Part shown: positions 33,601 to 45,500 of the stretch, piece after piece
Layout of the letters: each line of letters opens with the position of its first letter
How positions within the stretch are numbered: position 1 is the first letter of the stretch
Source: Limnomonas spitsbergensis
Taxonomy: Eukaryota > Chlorophyta > Chlorophyceae > Chlamydomonadales
Direction of reading: 5' to 3'
Length of the DNA stretch: 64,000 nucleotides
Assembly (NCBI GenBank): GCA_037349105.1
Contig: JAYJMM010000021.1
Coordinates: 868,001 to 932,000, forward strand
Made by a program: the position numbers and the translations under genes
Notes under the pieces: model-generated
Told to the model about the DNA's origin: nothing
The model's input: only the letters and a program-made list of their open reading frames with translations
Database searches by the model: none

Positions 33601-36506
33601 TGCTGTCTTGCTACGGCTCCCAAATGATTGCAGGGCTTGAACGAGGGGCAGTGTTGTGTGTGCTCCTTCCCCCACGTGCGCGTCACCCCCCTCTACTTAG
33701 CTTGCGTTGGGAATATCCGCACATGCAGCTTAAATATCTAAACCTCGGTTTGGTTTAGTAAACCCTAAGCCATAACCTGCACACCTTTGACCCTTGCGAC
33801 AGGGATGTGCACACATACAGCGGCCTCTCTGTCGCCTTCTTTGGCCTAGCGACCATGCCGCTGGCGTTTGAGCGCCTCTGCTCGCAGCCCATCACGCAGC
33901 AGCTAATGGCCGCGGTGCTGCCGCTAATTGGCTGTGGCTTCGACCAGGCACGCAAAACGGTGCGTTATGAGCTTAATGGCAGTGTTCCGCTTGTTGGAAA
34001 TGAGAGTGCACCGCTTATAGTGGATGAGAGTGTACTGCTTATTACTAGTGGTGTTGTACCCCTTCTTGTGGGTGAAAGTGTAATGTTCATCACTGGTGAC
34101 ATTGTACCGCTTATTGTGGATGAAAGCGTACTGCTTTTTACCGGTGATATTGTCCCGCTTGTTGTGGCTGAGACTGGGAGATAGCACCGTGAACGGTAGG
34201 GAGGTGGATGTAGGATGCATATCATGGTGCATCACAAACTTCAATTGTAGTACATGAGCTGTTGCATACCGTAGTGGATTGAATATAAAAAAGAGTCTCA
34301 ACCTGATGTCGTACATGAGCTGTTGCGGGGTGGGGTTCATCAAAACATAATTTCAACCTGATGTAGTACATGAGCTGTTGCGGGGTGGGGTTCATCAAAA
34401 CACAATTTCAACCTGATGTAGTACATGAGCTGTTGCGGGGTGGGGTTCATCAAAACACAATTTCAACCTGATGTAGTACATGAGCTGTTGCATGGTGGGG
34501 TTCATCAAAACATAATTTCAACCTGATGTAGTACATGAGCTGTTGCGGGTGGGGTTCATCAAAACATAATCTCAACCTGATGTAGTACATGAGCTGTTGC
34601 GGGGTGGGGTTCATCAAAACATAATTTCAACCTGATGTAGTACATGAGCTGTTGCGGGGTGGGGTTCATCAAAACATAATTTCAACCTGATGTAGTACAT
34701 GAGCTGTTGCGGGGTGGGGTTTATCAAAATATAATCTCAACCTGATGTAGTACATGAGCTGTTGCGGGGTGGGGTTCATCAAAACATAATTTCAACCTGA
34801 TGTAGTACATGAGCTGTTGCGGGGTGGGGTTTATCAAAACACAATTTCAACCTGATGTAGTACATGAGCTGTTGCGGAGCGGAGTAAATAACATAGCCTC
34901 AACATGATGTATTACATGACTACACGAGCTGTTACGGAGTGGAGATTTACGAATACGGTATCCAGTCTCTTGTGTACTGCATGAGCTGTTGCTTAGCATG
35001 TGGCACTGTGGCTCATATCAGCCGGTGCCTCTCCCGCCAGCCCACCTTGACCCCCCCCCCCCTTCGACCTCTGGCCCCGATCGGGCAGGCCGCAATGTTT
35101 TTTGCCGCGTCGGTGCACTACCGCGCCATCCTCCAGGAGTTCGATGCCCTGGATGGTCTCCGCCGCCTACTGAACATGCTGCGAGCTCTGGTGGCCCAGC
35201 TTCGGTAAGGGGAGGGCATATTAATACGTGCCGATGCACAGCGGATTTTAAAACCACCATCAGCATCTGTAAAACCCGCTAACCAACAGCGGGTTTTACA
35301 AATGCTGATGGTGGTTTTAAAACCTAGCGGAGGATCACCGAAACCTGCACCCCACATAGGTGCAAGCCTTTGGGGCTCTAACTAGATGTGGTCTTCATCA
35401 CCTGCGGAACATGCTTCGAACTCATGTAGCCCAGCTTCTGTAAGGAGTGATTAAATTAAAGCAAGTGAGGCCACCTACCGGTGGGGGCATGAAAGGGACC
35501 TGGGCAGCACACAGGGGCAACATACGGCCCAAACCAGCTTTGGTAAGGGCACTGCGCGGGGACAGGTCTGTGGGGCGAGGAAAGAGGTAGGGAAAGGATA
35601 AAGGTGTGCTGGCTCGGTGGACGTGTGCAATATCCATTTTGCCCTCGAGATGCGATTAGACGGGATGCTAGATCCCACTAAAGTCATCTGGTTTTTGGAA
35701 ACAATTGAAATTCCGCCCCTTGCTTTCATAGCCTTCATCGATTCGAGTCTCTGGAGACATAGCTCCGACCCAGGCGGCTCTTTTAGCGCTCGTAAACGCC
35801 GCAACATCCGCGTCGCTCACGATGCCAATCCGCCCAGATGCCTCATCCCCTCCCCCTAGGTCATCCTATCTGCATCACCCCCTGAGCCCCTTAAACTGAG
35901 CTGCCAATAATGTCTTGTAGATACTTCCTGGTTCAAAACAACTTTCTTAACCCCCCTTGCAGCTCCTCCCATGTGCATCACCCCTTGAGCTCCTAACATC
36001 GAGCAGCCAATCATGTCTTTCAGAAGATTTTCCGCTTCGAAAAAATGCTTTTCATCCTCCTTTCAGGTCCTCTGAGCTGCATCACCCCCCTCAGCCCCTA
36101 CCATCGAGCAGCCAATTATGTCTTGTAGAAGACTTCCCGATTCGGAAAAAAAGTTGTAACCCCCTTGCAGCTCCTCCCATCTGCATCACCCCCTCAGCCC
36201 CTAGCATCGAGCAGCCAATCATGTTTTTGCAAGATTTCCCGCTTCGAAACAACTATTTAACCCCCCTTGCAGCTCCTCCCAGCTGCCTGACCTGCGCATG
36301 GAGCGTCAGGTCGGGTTCCATTGCTGCCTGGCGCTGCAGCAGTGGCTCAGGGCTCATCTCCAGCTGCAACTGCAGGCAGTGCGACATGGGCTAGCTGCGG
36401 CAGCAGGGGGGCTGGGGCCCTCGGACCAAGGACGACAGGTAGGGATGAGCTTGTTAGGTGTGGGTGTGTGAGGGAGATAATATCGCATACATTATACCCG
36501 TATACC

Positions 36507-36586
<80 letters not shown>

Positions 36587-39500
36587 GTTTGCAGTCATCT
36601 AGTCACTGGGCATGGATGACAATGTGGTAGATAGGGATGAGCTCGCTGGTTGTGGACTTGTGGGTCGGTGGTCGTTTATTTTACAGGTATCTAATTGCTG
36701 GCCAGGTCTGAAGAGATGGTCGGTGAGCGACTGGTGATTTTACCAACCCATTGGCAGAACACGGAGGTTTGTTCTTAGACAGCCAAACATAATGCTGCTA
36801 GCGCGGTGTAGCCAGGGTCAGGAGGAGGGGTTTTGTAAGGCATCCTGTTTCACTGCATTTGAAAAGGGTGGGAGGTGCGACTGGTATTAGAGTCCAGATG
36901 GCTATTTAAATAATGAAATGAATCTTGCATCCAACATTCTGTGTTGGTTTTCTTCAGGTTAAAACAAATGCTGCTCAATGGTGGCCATGTGGGTGTGGAT
37001 TACGGACCCCTAGCTGTTTGCTAATTAGTTTTAGGGTGAAAAGTGCCCCACTCTACTATTTGTAATGTGTCACAGGCAACCTCTGGGGGGCTCCTGTCCG
37101 ATTGGGACCAAACCAGGACCCCCTGTCCGCTGGCCGCAGATTAGCTGGAATTTCGCTCGAGTGCCTCAAACAGTATTTACTCCCCCCTCACAATCGCCCC
37201 CACCCCCCTCCACCTGCCCCCCCCACCCCACACACACCTGCTTGTGCCTAGGAGCCCCCGTTGTCCTGCAAACCCATCGACGTGAGCCAGGAGGCGGTGG
37301 ACAGCGCGGTGTTGGCGCTCGAGTGCGACCGCAAACTGGCCGAGGCATTTGCGCGCACGCGCTGGCCGGCGCTGGAAAGGCTGGTGGATCAGGGTGGATT
37401 GCAGCTACTCCTGGAGCTGGTGCAATTCTCACCACAGGAAAGGTACGCCGTGGCGGGTGCATTCTTGCTGCAATAATGGAATGCAACGAGGCGGTGGTGA
37501 GAGGCTGCCAGGCTGGTAGGTTTTTACTTCTCAGTCATGGTATCGCGGTTACCATATTGCTATACTGTATAAAGTATACTACAGTATGAAAATAACAGTG
37601 CCGGTTTGCAGTGACAGGATAAAATGTGTGCTACCTCCCGGCCCTAGTTCCTGTGCGTTTACGACTGAGGTATGTAGTACTTAGCAACTGAGGTACGTAG
37701 TACTTAGCAACTGAGGCATGCAGTACTTGGCAACCGAGGCATGCTTTGTACTGTATGGCTTGGTTGAAAGGGCAGTGACGTGTTCTCACCTGATGAGGAT
37801 GGATGTGGCAAGGTTCAGGGTTTGCCTTAAGGCCTTTAAAATGGAGTCTGCTTTACCTGCCATCACTCTTCACGGCACCTGACTAGGAGCACCCGTCCAT
37901 TCGAAGCGTCCCTTACGAAGGAAGGAAGGAAAATATGGAATTATGATTGGTCCCCCTCCCCCCTTTATTGCAGTTTCGCAAAACATCATGTACTGCACCA
38001 TTCTTGTATGGGTGCGCTTCCAGTACACTTTATTTCAAATGATTGGAGGGTACACCTGCCCTATATGGGGTGCACTTCCATTACATATCGGTATTTTCCA
38101 TACAAGTAATCTTAAATTAGCATTACGGTACCTCAGCAATAGACTGAGCAGTACCAACTTGCCGGCCTCGCCTTCCTGCACACCCAGGTGGTTCCACGAA
38201 ATCACCCTGAGCGCTCTGCACTCGCTGCACCTGGCAACGCTGGCCCCCTTCACACGACGCATCGTGGTGGGCGTGATGCTCCCCAACCAGCGGCCCGGCA
38301 TGGCTGTGCTGCTGTGGGCCGCCACGCCGCCCACGTCCGCGTTCCTCAACAACGACCCTGAGGTAGGTGGTTTCACGATTTGGGAGTTGCGAGAAGCAGG
38401 CCCGGGAGTTGTTAAGACCTGGGTCCAGGGGATCAAATTGCTATGTGTGCGCATAACATATTTATAAAAAAAAACGACCATGCAAACCAAAGTTGCACGC
38501 AGAGGATGCACTTTGAGCCAAGCGCGCTCTGAATTAAAAATTGTCCTTTGAAATAAGTCCCCCCCCCCTCATCCCCTGTCACTTCTGCATTCAGAACCTG
38601 TTCATAACTGCCTGATTCTTCCCCAGTAATACGCGTAATTGTGTGTTTCTGTGTGTGTGTTTGCCAAGCACGGCCAACCCCATTGCCCCCTACCCTGCCC
38701 TCGAGTGTCCCTCACAGATGGTGGCCTCAGCCCTACAAGTCATCGCGAACTGCGTTGTTGCTCCGCCGTCGCTGCTGCCGCTGCTCTCCACGGCCAGCAC
38801 ACGCGGCTCAGCTGCAGGCCCGGGTGCGACACCCTCCGGCCGTGGGGCCGCGGCTGCCGGGCTCTTCTCCCCGCTGCCGGAGCTGTGGCGCGCGCCGCGG
38901 GGCTCCTCCCCCACGCGAGCGTCGGCTGGCGAGGACCCCTCCCGAGCGGCTGCGGGCGGTGTCGCCGAAGAGCCCAATGTGGCCATGCAGGTTGCCCAGG
39001 TGAGAACAATGTGGGCTCTCATGGCGGCCACTATTTTAAGTCGGGAAAAAGCTGAAGCCTTGGGGATGATCCAAAGTTTGGAAGTTTTCAAATCTTGTAT
39101 TTTCGAAGTTTCTTTTACATAATCTTACGAACCTATCGCTGCGCGAGTACGGGTGCAGACTGTGTGCCTCAGACATGCACTGTTCCCTCTACTTCCACAC
39201 CTCAGGTGGAACAGCCTCCATTGTGTACAGCTGCTTGCTTAGGCGTGTGCTTAAGTTGAATCAAGTTTTTGAATTCTTGAAGTGTTCAAATTTTTTGATG
39301 TTTTTGAAGTTGTGATAGTTAAGATGTGCTGATTCTTGCTGCCCGCTTGCCCGCAGCCTGTTCTGGACGCTGGGCCGCAAGCCAACAATGTGGGAGGCAG
39401 CAACACCTCTGGCCTAGGGCACTCGCTGGAGCTCTCCTTTGCATATACTCGGCAATGCATCAGGTGCGCCTGCAAAGCATAGCGACATGGATATGCAGCA

Positions 39501-42500
39501 TACCGTACCCTCCTCCAGCATAATAAAAAAACAATAAGGAGCTTCCAGTAATCATATAAGCTAATTCGTCTGCACAGCTGCAGCAAGCCCTGATGCTTAG
39601 GCACTGGGCCATAGGTTAAGGTGGAGGTGGGTTCCCCTGAGGCCCTGTCGTGGCCTCCCGACAGACCGCTAGAGGTAGTCTGCCGCAGTTGAAGGGGGCA
39701 GCCCCCTGCCAGCTCTGCCGGCGCAACCTGACTGTGCGGAGCTCATGAGGCTGACTGCCGCGCTGGGCTGTAGAAGAATGATGCAACAGTGTATGGCTAT
39801 GGCCTCAGCAAGCCCCAGGCTGTACCCACTTATAAAAGAGAGCCTGTCCTGCTCTGCCCAGGGCCAGGTGATGCAGGTGACATGAACATTTCAGGGCGTC
39901 TCTGTATTCCAGCCAATCAACGTGATGCGGGCAACATTCGGAAACACAACCACAGAACATTCCAACCACACATCATGATGCAGGCAACATTCGAAAAACA
40001 GAACCACAAACGGTAACATTCCAACCCCACACACAATTTCAGTGTAAGCTGTTTTTCGGACGCGTGGTTTGTCCCACTGCCCCCTCACACACCCCGCAGG
40101 ACAAACAATGGGCTGCGCGTGCTCATCCAGCTGCTGCAGCCAGGAGGGCACGCCGCCGGCGGGGCGCTCCGCAACGGACGGGGCGGCATGATGGGCGGCG
40201 GCGGCGGCGGCGGGGCCCTTGGTGGCGGCATGATGGGCGCGGGTGTGCACGGCGGCGGCGGGGCACACGGTGGCACGCCTGCGGGCGACGCAGTCAGAGT
40301 GTCTGAGAAGATCCGAGCCCTGGCCGCCCGGTGCCTGCTGGGCCTGGCCCGAGACCCGTCCATCAAGCACATCCTGGGAAAGCTGCAGGTGCGCATCTAT
40401 AACCCTGGTCTTTGGATCAAATACTATTGTACCGTACGGTGTGCACGAGAGACCTGCTTTGGGGGTGACGTCCAACGTGCTCCGATTTCCACCACTGCCA
40501 GTGCACCTCCCAGCCCCGCTCTTGGGCTTGCCTGGGCCAGAATCAGGTGTCTGTCATCTGTGGCTGCACCATAGCTGCCAACTGCCTGTCCTGATGCCAT
40601 TACCGTACCTGCCAGCTGCCTGTCCTGATGCAGCCATCATGATCAGTGTGACTTGTGAGGCCTGGGTTGAGACTTCACGCTGACAGCTAGGCAGCCTTCT
40701 GGCTGGGCGGAACTAGAGACCATGCATTGGTGCCATTTTCGTATCCAGACTTGCTTCAGGCATGACCCTGGACCCCTGGAGAACCCACAACCTAAAAAGG
40801 TACAACCCTGGAAAACCTCTACTTGGAATCCCAGAACGCTGGAAAACCCTTAACTGGAAACCTATGAATTCTCGATAAATTGTGGTCCGCCCCAGGTTGG
40901 ACGCCAACTGGCTGAAATGGTGCGCGACCCTCTCACCACGGGGAGCTTGTCCGGGCTTGCCCGGCAGCGCGCAGCCGCAGCCGCGCTCCCCTACTCCTCA
41001 GCCGCTGCGGCCGCCGCCCCTCCTCGGTCCTGGATCGACGTATTCAACCGCTCCGCGCTGGAGCTCATCGCGCTCACGGCGACGACGGCGGCTGCGGGGC
41101 GCGCCGATCGCGTCACTGCGGCGGCGACCGACACCGCCAGCGGCGGTGCTCTGCACAAGATCGAGCGGGCCGCCATCGCGGCTGCGACCCCCGTCAGCTA
41201 CTCCCCGCAGGAGCTCCTGCTACTCATCCACGAGCACCTGCGCGCCTCGGGCCTGCACTCAGCCGCGGCCGCGCTTTCCAAGGAGGCGGCGCTGGCGCGC
41301 GTCACGGCGAGCATGAACAGCGTGGCGACGCTGGCGCACACGCCGCTGCCGCTGCCTCCACCGCACCTTGCCGCCGCCGTGCCGGCAGGTGCTCCCGCAG
41401 TGCCTCCCGCTGAAGCCCCGCGTGCAGGTGCGCCAGCCCATCCAGCAACGACTGGGAACCTCCCGGCGGCCGCAGCGGCCTGTCTGGGGCCCGATGCGCC
41501 GACCCAGCCTAGCTTCAACGACTGGGTCAACCATGACACCACTGTAGCGACTCCCCTAGCTGCCCCGCTTTCCCGGCCCAATGGCTCCTCGTTAGCTTCC
41601 AACCGCAAGAAATTGGCCATCTCCCCGAGCCTGCAGAAGGCCGCAGCCAGCTCCGCGTTAACCGCGGCTGCGACAGCGGGGTCCTCCCCGGCGCCCGCCT
41701 CCGGCCTCCTGAGCTCTCCTGCGCCATCTGACGCCCCCACATGGTCAAACTTGACCTTGATGGTGGGAGACAGCAGAAGCGCTGCGGCTGATGATGACTT
41801 GGTGATTACCCCAAGGATGCAGCCCGGCAGCAGCACAGCAGCCGCAGCAGGAGGAGGAGCCAGGAGCATCGGCCAGGAGGCTTCTGATCTGCAGGCAGGG
41901 TCCGTCGCAGCTGCCGGAGATAAGCGGAAGGCTGGCTCTCAGCTTCTGCCCATGCCGTCGCCCGCCCCTGCCCTACGGCATCGGCAGCAGCAGCAGCAGC
42001 TGGCAAGCGAGCCTGCTGCAGGACCCTCCGACCTCCATCGCCCAGCCCCTCCGCGCACCTCCCCACTACCAAGCCACCCCTGCCAGACACCAGTTGCGGC
42101 AGCGGCTGAAGAATACCCGTTCTCCCCGCCAGGATTTTCTTTCGTTTTGGATCAGACGTCGGGTCCCTCTGCTCCAGCTAGCCTGCCTCTCCTGCCGCAG
42201 CCGACAGCGGCAGGTGCGGTCCCACCCTTTTCCGCTGCGGCCACAGCCACACCGCAGCCCTCTCCCCGTGTATACGCTGCCGCCTCGGTTCCCGCCGCCA
42301 CTCCCGCAGCTGCCGCCTCCTCCCACAGAGTCAACGCGCTTCTCCTCGACCTCCCGACCCGCCGCGCTCCGGCCCTGGTCGGGGCGCTGGCCCGCCGCAT
42401 GAGCGGCAGCGGTAGTGACATGGACGCACCCTGTGCCACCACGGCCGCAGCCACGGCGGCTCCGGAGCCTGCTGACTCCTACGCGGTGCCTCCAGAGCCG

Positions 42501-45500
42501 GCAGAGCTTCCTCGGCACCTGGAGGCTGCTTGTAGAGAGGTGCGACGGGATGCTACTGAGTCTAAGGCTATACAGATGTACATGCTTAACACCTTTATAA
42601 TGGACAGTGTATCGTATCTTGAGGATATGTTGAGGAGACTCTGACAGTATTGAGCCAGGCGGGGCTCTTTACACTACGAAACTCAAAGCCATCTTCAACG
42701 TTATAGCAGAGAGGTGCGACGAGGGCAGTGCAAGAGATCGACGCTTCTCGCAATGATTGCAACCCATCAGTTATAACTCCAAGGCCAGTTTCTGGTATTG
42801 GTGGTAAAGCCCACTCGCACAGGCTGCTGCGCACATTTCTCGGTCCGGTATTCAATCACCTGCTTTCCGCTGTTTAGTTCTGGCGGCTTACCCTCTACCT
42901 GCACCTCGGCCTTTCATAAAACCGTAGCTGTGTTGTTTCAGTTGTTTCTTCTTCTAATTTTATTGTAAGCCCAGCCATAGCCTCTAGTGCCCTCCATTCA
43001 TCCCTGGTGCAAATCCTGCCCCCTCCCCCCTCCCCCCCTCTGCCCCTCCTGAAGGTGCGCACCCTCGCTGGTCCCCCTGCCAACTCCAAGCTTCACTCCA
43101 TCCTCATGGCCTACCTCAAGCACCAGCACCGCCAAGCCTGCATGCAGTCCCCGGCGCCGACGTCCACACTTCCGCCCATACCCCTCTCCAAGCCCTACTC
43201 CCTACCACAGGTAAGCAAAAGATAATAAACGGCCTAATGGTGCACCCATACTGGTACCGGTACCGTGAAATAAAAAAAACAGATTTGATTTCATTCAGCT
43301 TAGACATGGTAAGCTTATGCTGTAGTGAAGGCACTGGTTAGCTTCTGTTATTTACTGATACTGGTCAGTTTCTTTGCGGCTCCCGCAACCCGCGGCTCCC
43401 GTATGTGCTCAGTTTCATTTCACTGATTCTTTCCAATCTGTGCCGTGGTATCAACAGCTGCGGTTTGTGACGCAGTGGGTGGTGAAGCCAGCGGCGTTAA
43501 GCTTCAACGGCGTTGTTGATGGGCACAGGGCACTCTCACCTGACCTTAGCACGCTATCGTCTGTAAATACTGATACACCAAAATAAAAGGCCCCATCCAC
43601 TAAGGCCACGCTTCCATTCCACCCGCCCCCAACTGGCAGACATACACACCACATGCTCCAACCGCTCCCAACCCCCCTCAAACTCACTCTCACCTCCCAA
43701 ACTCACACACCCAAACACCCCCCCCCTCCCCTCCATCCACACACACACACACACCTGCATGCATCCGTTCCACCCGCCTCCCACTTTCCTCCCACCTGCA
43801 CAGGCCAACCACACATTGGACGCCCCCCTCAACTGTGCACACCGCCTCTCTCGACGCGACGTGTTTGGAGTCAACGGCGGCCGCTGCGGAACGCGCGCTC
43901 AGCGGCAGTTTGTTTACGGCAGGTTCAGACAGGTGGGAGATGAGTGGCAGCAGAGGATGGGCAGGGGGAGGCTTCGGCCCCCTGCTGGCATTGATGTGGT
44001 ATGAGTGGTGGTGGTGCGGCATGAGGGGGGTCTGCCCCCTGATGAAATAGGTGAGGTGTGAATGGCAGCGGGGGAACGGCATGAGGCGGAGGGGCATCTG
44101 CCTCTCATAAGCGAGGCTTGAGTGTCAGTGGGACAGCATAATGAGGGGGGGGCTACCTATTGTCCTCACATTTGAGGTATGAGTGCTGGTGGGACAACAG
44201 GGGAGGGGGGCATCTACTCCCTGCCCACATGCGTGGTCGGATCTACCCCCCCCTGCTGAGGGGTCTGCTGCCTGCTGACACCACGGAGGGCCATCTGCTA
44301 TGAGCTGCACCCTCCCACTCCCCCTTCACTATAATGCATCCTGACTCTCACTCTCATTCCCCCTTACCCCCCTCTCTCTCCCCCTCCCCCTCCCTCTTCC
44401 ACTCTTATTCAACCTACCTCACACTCTCACGCCCCCTCACCCCGCTCACTCTCACCCTCCCCCTCCCTCTTTCACTCTGATTCACCCTACCTCTCACTCT
44501 CACTCCCATGCCCTCTCACCCCATCCACCCCCGCCACGCCGATGCCCGCAGGTTCAGAGCGTGCGCGACGACTCGTCTGTGGTGACGTGCGTGACCTTCG
44601 TTGGTGGAGCGGATATTGTCGCAGCGGGCAGCCACTCAGGGGAGATCCGTATGATTGACGCAAGCGCTGGAGAAGTAAGGGGGGGGGAGGGGCCTGAGCC
44701 TCCCTTCCGGTCCGTCGCCATGTACCCCACTGTCTAGTGAAAAAGGGGCACTTCATAATCGGCTCGAAATGGTCACGCCTGCCAGGTAGTAGATGAAGCG
44801 AGGGGAGGATGTGAACAAGCCACTGCAGGCGCATCAGCTGCCGCATTCTGTCATGCATGTGGGCCGTTCATGCCTCATACATGAATCCCTCCCCAGCATA
44901 CTTCCTGTATGTAATGCTATGCCCAAAACCATGCCAGCCACCTGCAGCAAGCACCCTCTTTCACCAGCCATTGTGAATTACCCCCGCCCCCCCCCCCTCT
45001 TGTCCAACCCTCTGATGACTGAACGAGTTGTGCTGCTTTGCTCACCCACCACAACTGATGACTTCATTCTGCTCCGCTCACCCCCCCCCCACGGCTGTCT
45101 AAATGATAGATTATCTCTCCCCCCCCTCCCCGATCCTCTCTCCCCCCCTCCTTGATCCAGCTCACCATGTCCTGTTCCTGATCCAGGTGATGGACGTGTT
45201 TGATGGCCACGCGACCGGAGTGGTCTCCTTGCGCACGCATGACCTAGAGGATACCACTCTATTGCTGTCCAGGTGAGGTGTTGTCCAGGGGGGAGGTTAT
45301 AAACCCTCAGCCCTGATTGCGAAGTTTATAATCTAGCCCTGGTTGTTGAGGTTATGAAACCCAATCCCTCGTTGCAAACTACAGAACACTGAACTGCAGA
45401 CATGCGCCTCATCTCTCCCTACGCCCACCCTCCTACTGCCCCCCCTCCCACCGCCGCCCCCCTCCTCCCCCTCCCCACTGTCTGGATGGCCTGAAGCCTG

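Noticed and set aside
41198..41869. 223-codon minus-strand ORF
   Set aside because: Antisense shadow of DCAF1 exon 14.
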